Below are positions 46,965 to 55,994 of a DNA stretch of 64,000 nt, one piece after another (position 1 is the first letter of the stretch; the number at the start of each line of letters is the position of its first letter). The stretch spans positions 1-64,000 of the forward strand of contig CAVXXT010000005.1 in NCBI GenBank assembly GCA_963765815.1, in the 5' to 3' direction. The notes beneath the pieces are model-generated. The model did no database searches. It was not told the origin of the DNA and was given only the letters and a program-made list of their open reading frames with translations. Position numbers and translations under genes: made by a program. The DNA is from DATLNF01 sp963765815. Lineage in GTDB: Bacteria; Actinomycetota; Actinomycetes; BP-191.

Positions 46965-48704
46965 ATGGACAGCATCACCGGCGCACAGGCACTGGTCCGC
47001 TCCCTCGAGCAGGTCGGCGCCGAGGTCGTCTTCGGGATCCCCGGCGGCGCGATCCTCCCGGCCTACGACCCGCTCTTCGACTCGACCACCGTGCGGCACA
47101 TCCTGGTGCGCCACGAGCAGGGGGCCGGCCACGCCGCTGAGGGCTACGCCCAGGCGACCGGGAAGGTCGGCGTCTGCATGGCTACCAGCGGGCCGGGCGC
47201 GACCAACCTGGTGACGCCGATCGCCGACGCCTACATGGACTCGGTGCCGATCGTCGCCATCACCGGCCAGGTGCCGAGTCACGCGATCGGGACCGACGCC
47301 TTCCAGGAAGCCGACATCTGCGGCATCACGATGCCGATCACCAAGCACAACTTCCTGGTGCAGTCGGTCGACGACATCGCCCGGACGATCGCCGAGGCCT
47401 TCCACATCGCCGGGACGGGGCGGCCGGGGCCGGTGCTCGTCGACATCCCGAAGGACATCCTCCAGGCGACCACGCGGTTCGAGTGGCCGACGTCGCTGGA
47501 CCTCCCCGGCTACCGGCCGGTCACCAAGCCGCACGCCAAGCAGGTGCGCGAGGCGGCGCGGCTGATCGTCGAGGCGAAGCGGCCGGTGTTCTACGTCGGC
47601 GGTGGCGTGCTCAAGGCGCGCGCGGCGGCCGAGCTGCGCCGCCTCGCCGAGCTGACCGGCATCCCGGTGGTCACGACGCTGATGGCGCGCGGCGCCTTCC
47701 CGGACAGCCACCCGCAGTGCCTCGGCATGCCCGGCATGCACGGCAACGTGGCCGCCGTCACCAGCTTCCAGCAGGCGGACCTGCTGATCGCGCTGGGGTC
47801 GCGCTTCGACGACCGGATCACCGGCAAGCTCGACACGTTCGCGCCCGGCGCCACCGTCATCCACGCCGACATCGACCCGGCCGAGATCTCGAAGAACCGG
47901 ACCGCCGACGTGCCGATCGTCGGTGATGCGCGAGAGGTGATCGCCGACCTGATCGTCGCGATCGAGGCGGAGCACGCAGCCGGCCGGGTCGGCGACTACG
48001 CCGCCTGGTGGGAGACCATCAACTCCTGGCGCGAGACCTTCCCGCTCGGCTACGAGCTGCCCGCCGACGGCTCGCTCTCCCCGCAGCAGGTCGTGCAGCG
48101 GATCGGCCAGATCGCGGGTCCGGACACGATCTACGTCTCCGGCGTCGGCCAGCACCAGATGTGGGCGAGCCAGTTCATCTCCTACGAGCACCCCTACACG
48201 TGGCTCAACAGCGGCGGGCTCGGGACGATGGGGTACGCCGTCCCCGCGGCGATGGGCGCCAAGGTCGGCTGTCCGGACAAGACGGTCTTCGCGATCGACG
48301 GAGACGGCTGCTTCCAGATGACCAACCAGGAGCTCGTCACCTGCGCGATCGAGGGCATCCCGATCAAGGTGGCGATCATCAACAACGGCAACCTCGGCAT
48401 GGTGCGGCAGTGGCAGACGCTGTTCTACGAGGAGCGCTACTCCAACACCAACCTGCAGTCGAAGCGGATCCCCGACTTCGTGAAGCTGGCCGACGCGATG
48501 GGCTGCGTCGGGCTGCGCTGTGACTCACCGGGTGACATCGACGCGACGATCGAGAAGGCGATGGCCGTCGACGACGCGCCGTGCGTCATCGACTTCGTCG
48601 TCGGCCAGGACGCCATGGTCTGGCCGATGGTCGCGGCCGGGCAGTCCAACGACACCATCCAGATCGCGCGGGACACGCGCCCCGAGTTCACGGCAGGTGT
48701 CTGA
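46965..48704 (+). CDS. ilvB: acetolactate synthase large (catalytic) subunit
   Basis: Thiamine-diphosphate enzyme for acetolactate and acetohydroxybutyrate; 579 aa. VFGIPGGAILPAYDPLFDST, RHEQGAGHAAEGYAQATGK (activating Glu), TSGPGATNLVTPIADAYMDS, GSRFDDRITGKLDTFAPGA and the ThDP motif AIDGDGCFQMTNQELVTCA plus KVAIINNGNLGMVRQWQTLF. It follows the attenuator by ~34 nt and heads the ilvBNC operon. Its stop overlaps the ilvN ATG (TGATG). Confidence 0.97.
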   Translation: MDSITGAQALVRSLEQVGAEVVFGIPGGAILPAYDPLFDSTTVRHILVRHEQGAGHAAEGYAQATGKVGVCMATSGPGATNLVTPIADAYMDSVPIVAITGQVPSHAIGTDAFQEADICGITMPITKHNFLVQSVDDIARTIAEAFHIAGTGRPGPVLVDIPKDILQATTRFEWPTSLDLPGYRPVTKPHAKQVREAARLIVEAKRPVFYVGGGVLKARAAAELRRLAELTGIPVVTTLMARGAFPDSHPQCLGMPGMHGNVAAVTSFQQADLLIALGSRFDDRITGKLDTFAPGATVIHADIDPAEISKNRTADVPIVGDAREVIADLIVAIEAEHAAGRVGDYAAWWETINSWRETFPLGYELPADGSLSPQQVVQRIGQIAGPDTIYVSGVGQHQMWASQFISYEHPYTWLNSGGLGTMGYAVPAAMGAKVGCPDKTVFAIDGDGCFQMTNQELVTCAIEGIPIKVAIINNGNLGMVRQWQTLFYEERYSNTNLQSKRIPDFVKLADAMGCVGLRCDSPGDIDATIEKAMAVDDAPCVIDFVVGQDAMVWPMVAAGQSNDTIQIARDTRPEFTAGV

Positions 48705-49231
48705 TGTCCACGCACACGCACACGCTCTCGGTGCTCGTCGAGAACAAGCCGGGCGTGCTCGCCCGGGTGGCGTCGCTGTTCTCCCGCCGGGGGTTCAACA
48801 TCGAGTCGCTCGCGGTCGGCCCGACCGAGGTCCCGGACGTGAGCCGCATGACGATCGTCGTCACCGTCGAAGGACTGGCGCTCGAGCAGGTGACCAAGCA
48901 GTTGAACAAGCTCATCAACGTCATCAAGATCGTGGAGCTGGACCAGTCGTCGTCGGTGCAGCGCGAGCTGCTGCTGGTGAAGGTGCGCGCCGACGTCACC
49001 ACGCGCTCCCACGTCCTCGAGACCGCGACGCTGTTCCGCGCCAAGGTCGTCGACGTCGCCGCCGACGCCGTGACCATCGAGGCCACCGGCACGGCCGACA
49101 AGCTCGAGGCCCTGGTCCGCGTCCTGGAGCCGTTCGGCATCCGGGAGCTCGTGCAGAGCGGGCTGGTCGCGCTCTCGCGCGGCGGCCGATCCATCACCGA
49201 CCGATCCGCACGTCTCGAGAGGACTGCCTGA
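48704..49231 (+). CDS. ilvN: acetolactate synthase small (regulatory) subunit
   Basis: 175 aa from ATG 48704, two ACT-type halves. HTLSVLVENKPGVLARVASL and FSRRGFNIESLAVGPTE give the valine-binding ACT domain; LLLVKVRADVTTRSHVLETA opens the second. It activates IlvB and confers feedback inhibition by valine (family knowledge). It is one base overlapped with ilvB and one base apart from ilvC. The open frame upstream of the ATG is not used. Confidence 0.95.
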   Translation: MSTHTHTLSVLVENKPGVLARVASLFSRRGFNIESLAVGPTEVPDVSRMTIVVTVEGLALEQVTKQLNKLINVIKIVELDQSSSVQRELLLVKVRADVTTRSHVLETATLFRAKVVDVAADAVTIEATGTADKLEALVRVLEPFGIRELVQSGLVALSRGGRSITDRSARLERTA

Positions 49232-49232
49232 C

Positions 49233-50243
<1,011 letters not shown>

Positions 50244-50270
50244 GAGTCTGACCGCCGTCCCGTACGCCCG

Positions 50271-50300
50271 CAGTGAAGGAACGCAGTGAGGAACGCAGTG
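50271..50300 (+). repeat. tandem 12-nt repeat in the ilvC-serA gap
   Basis: GGAACGCAGTG occurs at 50278-50288 and 50290-50300, with a degenerate third unit just before. The last unit runs into the serA GTG start. It contains AGGA and GAGGA, so it may provide ribosome-binding sequence. Confidence 0.6.
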
Positions 50301-51895
50301 TGAGCAAGCCCATCGTCCTCGTCGCCGAGCCGCTCGCGCCCAGCGCGCTGGAGGTCCTCGGCGAGGACTTCGACGTGCGCGAGTGCGACGGCGCCGACCG
50401 GGTGGCGCTGCTCCGGGAGGTCGCGGCGGTCGACGCGATCATCGTCCGCAGCGCGACCCAGGTCGACGCCGAGGTGCTCGCAGCCGCGCCGCGGCTCAAG
50501 GTCGTCGCCCGCGCAGGCATCGGCCTGGACAACGTCGACGTCGCGGCCGCGACCCAGGCCGGCGTCATGGTCGTCAACGCGCCGCAGTCCAACATCATCA
50601 GCGCTGCCGAGCACGCCGTTGCTCTGCTGCTCGCCGTCGCCCGCCGCATCCCGGCCGCCGACGCGAGCCTGCGCGCGGGGCAGTGGAAGCGGTCGGCGTA
50701 CACCGGGGTCGAGCTGGCCGGCAAGACGGCCGGTGTCGTCGGGCTCGGCCGGATCGGCGTGCTGGTGGCGCAGCGGCTGTCCGCGTTCGGCATGCGCCTA
50801 GTCGCCTACGACCCCTACGTGCCCGCGGGACGAGCGGCGCAGATGGGCGTGCGGCTGCTGCCGCTCGACGAGCTGATCGCCGAGTCCGACGTCATCACTG
50901 TGCACCTGCCCAAGACGAAGGAGACCGTCGGGCTGATCGGCGAGCGCGAGCTCGCGCTGGCCCGTCCGGGGGCGATCCTCATCAACGCGGCGCGCGGCGG
51001 TCTGGTCGACGAGCACGCGCTCGCGCAGGCGCTCAAGGACGGGCGACTCGGCGGTGCCGGCGTCGACGTCTTCCCGACCGAGCCGTGCACCGACAGCCCG
51101 CTCTTCACCCTCGACAACGTCGTCGTGACACCGCACCTGGGCGCCTCGACCGTAGAGGCGCAGGACAAGGCAGGTACGGCGGTCGCCCGATCTGTGAAGC
51201 TCGCGCTGACCGGCGAGTTCGTCCCCGACGCCGTGAACGTCCAGGCCGGCGGCGTCGTCGCCGAGGAGATCCGCCCGGCCCTGCCGCTGGTGGAGAAGCT
51301 CGGCCAGATCCTCACCGGTCTGGCGGGCGAGGTGCCGACGGCGATGACGGTCGAGGTGCGCGGCGAGATCGCGGTCCACGACGTTGCGGTCCTCCGTCTC
51401 GCCGCGATGAAGGGGCTCTTCGGCCCGGTCGTCGAGGCGCCGGTCAGCTACGTCAACGCCCCGCTGCTGGCCGAGGCGCGCGGTGTCACCGTCGACCTGA
51501 CGACGTCGACGGAGAGCCCGGAGTACCGCAACCTGCTCACCGTCCGCGGCACGCTCGGCAACGGCGAGCAGGTCAGCGTCTCCGGCACGCTGGCCGGCAC
51601 CCGGATGGTGGAGAAGCTGACCGAGGTCGACGGGTTCGACGTGGACCTCAGCCCGAGCGCGCACCTCGCGTTCTTCCGCTACCACGACAGACCGGGCATC
51701 GTCGGCACGGTCGGCGGCATCCTCGGCGCGGCGCAGGTGAACATCGCCAGCATGCAGGTGAGCCGGACCCAGCAGGGCGGTGACGCGCTGATGGCGATCA
51801 CGGTCGACACCGCGATCCCGAGCGCGACGCTGGCCGAGATCGCCGAGGCGGTCGGCGCGCTCTCCGCGCGCGCCGTCGACCTGGACGAGTCATGA
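50300..51895 (+). CDS. serA: D-3-phosphoglycerate dehydrogenase
   Basis: First enzyme of serine synthesis; ~531 aa from GTG 50300 (VSKPIVLVAEPLAPSALEVL). NAD domain: GKTAGVVGLGRIGVLVAQRL; catalytic Arg/Glu/His in ILINAARGGLVDEHALAQAL and VVVTPHLGASTVEAQ. It then has the long-form intervening domain (LGQILTGLAGEVPTAMTVEV) and a C-terminal ACT domain FFRYHDRPGIVGTVGGILGA for serine feedback, as in mycobacterial SerA1. It lies between ilvC and leuA; its stop overlaps the ATG of the leuA leader ORF (ATGA). Confidence 0.95.
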   Translation: MSKPIVLVAEPLAPSALEVLGEDFDVRECDGADRVALLREVAAVDAIIVRSATQVDAEVLAAAPRLKVVARAGIGLDNVDVAAATQAGVMVVNAPQSNIISAAEHAVALLLAVARRIPAADASLRAGQWKRSAYTGVELAGKTAGVVGLGRIGVLVAQRLSAFGMRLVAYDPYVPAGRAAQMGVRLLPLDELIAESDVITVHLPKTKETVGLIGERELALARPGAILINAARGGLVDEHALAQALKDGRLGGAGVDVFPTEPCTDSPLFTLDNVVVTPHLGASTVEAQDKAGTAVARSVKLALTGEFVPDAVNVQAGGVVAEEIRPALPLVEKLGQILTGLAGEVPTAMTVEVRGEIAVHDVAVLRLAAMKGLFGPVVEAPVSYVNAPLLAEARGVTVDLTTSTESPEYRNLLTVRGTLGNGEQVSVSGTLAGTRMVEKLTEVDGFDVDLSPSAHLAFFRYHDRPGIVGTVGGILGAAQVNIASMQVSRTQQGGDALMAITVDTAIPSATLAEIAEAVGALSARAVDLDES

Positions 51896-51951
51896 CGCCA
51901 CACGACGCGGTCGGCCTCGCTCTTATCGGCCGCGGCGGGCTCCAACCCTGA
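51892..51951 (+). CDS. leuA leader peptide MTPHDAVGLALIGRGGLQP
   Basis: A 19-residue ORF overlapping the serA stop by 4 nt. LALIGRGGL places Leu and Ile codons just before a Gly-Arg-Gly-Gly segment whose codons form the 5' arm of a strong hairpin. Leucine-rich short ORFs before leuA are known attenuation leaders in actinobacteria; the assignment here is by pattern. Confidence 0.6.
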   Translation: MTPHDAVGLALIGRGGLQP

Positions 51952-51973
51952 GCCCAGGGCACACCCGCCGCGG
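51930..51973 (+). promoter_or_regulatory. hairpin over the end of the leuA leader ORF
   Basis: CCGCGGCGGG (51930-51939) pairs perfectly with CCCGCCGCGG (51964-51973). An inner CCCTG/CAGGG stem (51946-51950, 51955-51959) gives an extended structure. No T-run follows, so control may act on translation or on Rho rather than intrinsic termination. The leuA start is 44 nt downstream. Confidence 0.6.
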
Positions 51974-52016
51974 TGACGAGCGCCGATCGTCGTACCGCGA
52001 GGCAGAGGAGCACCCC

Positions 52017-53589
52017 GTGACCGAGCTCAGCCAGGCCGACACCGACACCGGCCGCATCACCATCTTCGACACGACCCTGCGTGACGGCGAGCAGTCGCCG
52101 GGCATCGCCCTCGGCGTCGCCGAGAAGCTCGAGATCGCCGAGCAGCTCGCCCGGCTCGGCGTCGACGTCATCGAGGCCGGCTTCCCGGCCGCGAGCGACG
52201 GCGACTTCGAGGGCGTCCGCGCCATCGCAGAGACGGTGAAGGGCGCAAGCGTCGCCGCTCTGTGCCGCACCCGTGACGAGGACGTGTCCCGCGCCTGGGA
52301 GGCGATCAGCGTCGCGGAGCGGCCGAGGCTGCACACGTTCATCTCGACGTCGCCGGTGCACCGCGACAAGAAGCTGCGCATGAGCAAGGAGCAGGTGCTC
52401 GCCGAGACCGTGCGCGCCGTCGCGCATGCGCGGTCGCTCTGCGCGGACGTCGAGTTCTCCGCCGAGGACGCGACCCGCACCGAGCTCGCGTTCCTCGTCG
52501 AGGTCTACGCCGCCGCGATCGAGAACGGCGCCACCACGATCAACGTCCCCGACACCGTCGGCTTCGTGATGCCCGAGGAGTACGTCGCGATACTCAACGA
52601 GCTGCCGGGAGCGCGTACCCGGTGCCGCCGACGTGACGTGGAGCGTGCACTGCCACAACGACCTCGGGCTCGCGACCGCCAACTCGCTCGCCGCGGTTCG
52701 GGCCGGCGCCCGGCAGGTCGAGGTGTGCGTCAACGGCATCGGCGAGCGGGCCGGCAACGCGGCGCTCGAGGAGGTCGTCATGGCGCTGCGCACGCACGCG
52801 CCGACGCTCGGCTACACCACCGGCATCGAGACGCGGGAGATCACCCGCACCTCGCGACTGGTGTCGATGCTGGCCGGCTACCCGGTGCAGCGGAACAAGA
52901 GCGTGGTCGGCGCCAACGCGTTCAGCCACGAGAGCGGCATCCACCAGCACGGCGTGCTGATGGAGCGGACGACGTACGAGATCATGAACCCCGAGGACGT
53001 CGGCCTGGCCGGCAACACCATCGTGCTCGGCAAGCACTCCGGCCGGCACGCCTTCATCGACGCGCTCACCAACCTCGGGCTGCACCTCGAGGACGCCGCG
53101 GCGGAGCGCGCTTTCACCCGGTTCAAGGAGCTGGCCGACCGGAAGTCGCAGATCACCGACAAGGACATCGAGGCGCTGGCGACCGAGGAGGTCGGCGAGT
53201 CGACCGCGGCGCGCGACGCCTGGTCCTTCGACTGGCTCGCGGTCGCCGGCGGCACCGACACCGAGCCGAAGGCGACCGTCCGGCTGTCGCGCGGCGACGA
53301 GACGGTCGAGGAGACGGCGACCGGAGACGGGATGATCGACGCCGCCTGCAACGCGGTCGCCAAGGCTGTCGGCGCCACTGCGCGGCTGGTCGCGTTCCAG
53401 GTAGCCGCGGTCGACGAGGGCAGCGACGCGGTCGGCGACGTCAGCGTCGTCGTCGAGGTCGACGGCTCGCGGGTCACGGCCCGCGGTGTGTCCACCGACG
53501 TCGTCGAGGCGTCGGCGCGGGCGTTCCTGCACGCGGTCAACAAGGTCGTCTCGGGGACGGCGGTCGCCAAGCGGGTCGACAAGCCGTGA
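52017..53589 (+). CDS. leuA: 2-isopropylmalate synthase, short (type 1) form, one frameshift
   Basis: Commits 2-ketoisovalerate to leucine. ITIFDTTLRDGEQSPGIAL (metal/substrate), VIEAGFPAASDGDFEGVRAI, HTFISTSPVHRDKKLR, TINVPDTVGFVMPEEY, WSVHCHNDLGLATANSLAA (metal His pair), GANAFSHESGIHQHGVL and GKHSGRHAF; the C-terminal regulatory domain ends VVSGTAVAKRV. One extra G near 52610 (LP-ERVPG) splits the frame. Corrected length ~523 aa is the short form common in Firmicutes and Proteobacteria; many actinobacteria instead carry a ~600-aa type. Leader-controlled; its stop overlaps the leuB start (GTGA). Confidence 0.92.
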
Positions 53590-54629
53590 CTGTGTCATTC
53601 CTGAACGTCGCCCTTATCGGCGGCGACGGGATCGGTCCCGACGTCGTCGCCGAGGGCGTCAAGGTCCTGCAGGCGGTCGCGCCGGCGTACGGCGTGAAGG
53701 TCGAGACGACCGACTACGACCTCGGGGCGCGACGCTGGCGGGAGACCGGGGAGGCGCTGCCGGACAGCGTGCTGACCGAGCTGCGCGACCACGACGCGAT
53801 CCTGCTCGGCGCGGTCGGGGACCCGAGCGTCCCGAGCGGCGTCCTCGAGCGCGGACTGCTGCTGCGGCTTCGCTTCGCGCTCGACCACCACGTCAACCTG
53901 CGGCCGGTCCGCCTCTACCCGGGCGTCACGTCACCGCTCGGCGGCGCGCCCGAGATCGACCTGGTCGTCGTCCGTGAGGGGACCGAGGGCCCGTACGCCG
54001 GCACCGGCGGCGGGCTGCGGCACGGGACGCCGCACGAGGTGGCGATCGAGGACAGCGTCAACACGCGCTACGGCGTCGAGCGCGTGGTGCGCGAGGCGTT
54101 CGGGCGGGCACAGGCCCGGTCGCGGAAGAAGCTCACGCTGGTGCACAAGGACAACGTGCTCGTCCACGCCGGCGGGCTGTGGCACCGGACCGCGCGCGAG
54201 GTCGCCGCCGACTTCCCGGACGTGGACCTCGACTACCTGCACGTCGACGCGGCCGCCATGTTCTTCGTCACCGATCCCGGCCGGTTCGACGTGGTCGTGA
54301 CGGACAACCTGTTCGGCGACATCCTCACCGACCTCGGCGCGGCGATCGCCGGCGGCATCGGCCTCGCCGCGAGCGGCAACCTCGACCCGAGCCGGGCCAA
54401 TCCGAGCATGTTCGAGCCGGTGCACGGCTCGGCTCCGGACATCGCAGGGCAGGGCATCGCCGACCCGACCGCGACCGTGCTCAGCGTCGCGCTGCTCCTC
54501 GACCACGTCGGCCTGCCCGACGCGGCTGCCCGCGTCGAGCGCGCAGTCGCGGCTGATCTTGCTGCGCGCACCGGCTCCCGGCGTACGACGGAGGTCGGCG
54601 ACGCGCTCGCGGCCGGTGCCGCGGGCTGA
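53586..54629 (+). CDS. leuB: 3-isopropylmalate dehydrogenase
   Basis: 347 aa from GTG 53586, overlapping the leuA stop as GTGA. ALIGGDGIGPDVVAEGVKVL, LLLRLRFALDHHVNLRPVRL (substrate arginines), VVREGTEGPYAGTGGG, LVHKDNVL, VVTDNLFGDILTDLGAAIAG (Mg aspartates) and EPVHGSAPDIAGQGIADPTA. NAD-dependent decarboxylating dehydrogenase of leucine synthesis. The open frame upstream (from 52017) is leuA read through its frameshift and is not part of LeuB. Confidence 0.95.
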   Translation: MTVSFLNVALIGGDGIGPDVVAEGVKVLQAVAPAYGVKVETTDYDLGARRWRETGEALPDSVLTELRDHDAILLGAVGDPSVPSGVLERGLLLRLRFALDHHVNLRPVRLYPGVTSPLGGAPEIDLVVVREGTEGPYAGTGGGLRHGTPHEVAIEDSVNTRYGVERVVREAFGRAQARSRKKLTLVHKDNVLVHAGGLWHRTAREVAADFPDVDLDYLHVDAAAMFFVTDPGRFDVVVTDNLFGDILTDLGAAIAGGIGLAASGNLDPSRANPSMFEPVHGSAPDIAGQGIADPTATVLSVALLLDHVGLPDAAARVERAVAADLAARTGSRRTTEVGDALAAGAAG

Positions 54630-54671
54630 TCGCATGCGGCTCCCGGCGGGTGCGTCGGCTACCGTTGGGGT

Positions 54672-55763
54672 ATGGCAGACGAGCTGACCCCCACCATCGA
54701 GCTGTCGTCGTCCCGCGTGGCCGACGACGCCCGCGACGCGCTCCTGGTCGAGCCCGGCTTCGGCCGGACCTTCACCGACCACATGGTGACGGCGACGTGG
54801 ACGAGCGGCCGCGGCTGGCACAGCGCGAGCGTGCAGCCGTACGGACCTCTGTCTCTGGACCCGGCGACGTCGGTCCTGCACTACGGGCAGGCGATCTTCG
54901 AGGGGTTCAAGGCCTACCGGCACGCCGACGGCGGCGTCTTCACCTTCCGCCCCGAGGCCAACGCCCGGCGCTTCCAGCGCTCGGCGAAGCGGATGGCGCT
55001 GCCCGAGCTGCCGGCCGACGCGTTCGTCGCGCTCGCGGATGAGCTGGTCCGCACCGACCGCGACTGGATCCCCAGCGGCGGCGAGAAGAGCCTCTACCTG
55101 CGCCCCTTCATGCTCGGCACCGAGGTGGGCCTCGGCGTCCGGCCGTCGAGCGAGGCGCTGTTCGTGCTGATCGCCTCGCCGGCCGGGGCCTATTTCTCCG
55201 GCGGGCTCAAGCCGGTCTCGATCTGGCTGTCCGAGGAGTTCTCGCGCGCCGCTCCTGGCGGCACCGGTGCCGCGAAGTGCGCGGGCAACTACGCCGCCAG
55301 CCTGATCGCGCAGCAGGAGGCCATCGCCAACGGCTGCGACCAGGTCGCCTTCGTCGACGCCGCCGAGCGGAAGTGGATCGAAGAGCTCGGCGGGATGAAC
55401 CTGTTCTTCGTCTACGACGACGGCTCGCTTGTCACCCCCGAGCTCACCGGCTCGATCCTCGAGGGCGTGACACGCGACGCGATCCTCACGCTGGCCGGCG
55501 AGATGGGCCACAAGGTCGAGGAGCGGCGCATCGACGTCGACGAGTGGCGCGACAGCGTCGCCTCCGGCCGCATCGCCGAGGTCTTCGCCTGCGGCACGGC
55601 GGCGGTGCTCACCCCCGTTGGACGGCTGAAGTGGCGCGGGGGAGAGGTCGTCACGGGCGACGGCGGCACCGGGCCGGTCACCGACGCGATCCGTGCGGCG
55701 CTGCTCGACGTGCAGCTCGGCCGCACCGAGGACACCCACGGCTGGCTGCACCAGGTCTGCTGA
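54672..55763 (+). CDS. ilvE: branched-chain amino acid aminotransferase
   Basis: Class IV PLP enzyme catalysing the last step for Leu, Ile and Val; 363 aa. PATSVLHYGQAIFEGFKAYR, FRPEANARRFQRSAKRM, LYLRPFMLGTEVGLGVRPSS, the PLP lysine in GGTGAAKCAGNYAASL, WIEELGGMNLFFVY and VFACGTAAVLTPVG. It follows leuB by 42 bp. A TACCGT hexamer 6 nt before the ATG could be a leaderless -10. Confidence 0.96.
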   Translation: MADELTPTIELSSSRVADDARDALLVEPGFGRTFTDHMVTATWTSGRGWHSASVQPYGPLSLDPATSVLHYGQAIFEGFKAYRHADGGVFTFRPEANARRFQRSAKRMALPELPADAFVALADELVRTDRDWIPSGGEKSLYLRPFMLGTEVGLGVRPSSEALFVLIASPAGAYFSGGLKPVSIWLSEEFSRAAPGGTGAAKCAGNYAASLIAQQEAIANGCDQVAFVDAAERKWIEELGGMNLFFVYDDGSLVTPELTGSILEGVTRDAILTLAGEMGHKVEERRIDVDEWRDSVASGRIAEVFACGTAAVLTPVGRLKWRGGEVVTGDGGTGPVTDAIRAALLDVQLGRTEDTHGWLHQVC

Positions 55764-55777
55764 CCCTAAGAGCGAAT

Positions 55778-55805
55778 GATCTTGCTGCGTGCGCGCAGCA
55801 CGATC
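55778..55805 (+). terminator. hairpin after ilvE
   Basis: GATC-TGCTGCG pairs with CGCAGCA-GATC around a TGCG loop (55778-55789, 55794-55805; one mismatch). It begins 14 bp after the ilvE stop. There is no T-tract, so termination strength is uncertain. Confidence 0.45.
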
Positions 55806-55852
55806 ACCACTTCTGGGTGGTGGTGTGTCACTGCGCTGCATCGCGTACGGCG

Positions 55853-55882
55853 TTGCTGTCATGGCGGTCGGGATGTCATGGT
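55853..55882 (+). promoter_or_regulatory. promoter of the cimA leader
   Basis: TTGCTG (55853-55858) and CATGGT (55877-55882) are 18 bp apart; GAGTCC then leads to the leader GTG at 55889. The -10-to-start block is nearly the same as that of the ilvB leader. Confidence 0.5.
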
Positions 55883-55888
55883 GAGTCC

Positions 55889-55918
55889 GTGACCCGCACC
55901 GAGATCATTAGCCCCTAG
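55889..55918 (+). CDS. cimA leader peptide MTRTEIISP
   Basis: A 9-codon ORF (GTG to TAG) with two adjacent isoleucine codons (ATC ATT) shortly before its stop, matching the end product of the citramalate route. A T-tailed hairpin follows. Same design as the ilvB leader. Confidence 0.65.
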   Translation: MTRTEIISP

Positions 55919-55978
55919 CGCGCCGACGCACCGACGTCAGACGCGCCGACCTCCCGCATCCGCGGGGGGTCTTTTCAT
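55919..55978 (+). terminator. cimA attenuator
   Basis: The terminator stem GACCTCCCGC/GCGGGGGGTC (55948-55957, 55962-55971; one G-T wobble, 4-nt loop) is followed by CTTTTCATTTCC, the same tail sequence as the ilvB attenuator. An upstream GCGCG/CGCGC stem overlapping the leader end can form an alternative structure. Confidence 0.75.
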
Positions 55979-55994
55979 TTCCCCGGAGACCGCG

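Noticed and set aside
53931..55862. 643-codon minus-strand open frame opposite leuB and ilvE
   Set aside because: Shadow frame; leuB and ilvE motifs on the plus strand are unambiguous.
55776..55892. 38-codon ORF (MILLRARSTI...) considered as the cimA leader peptide
   Set aside because: It runs through the post-ilvE hairpin and ends before the attenuator, upstream of the likely transcription start; the short MTRTEIISP ORF has the right position and Ile codons.
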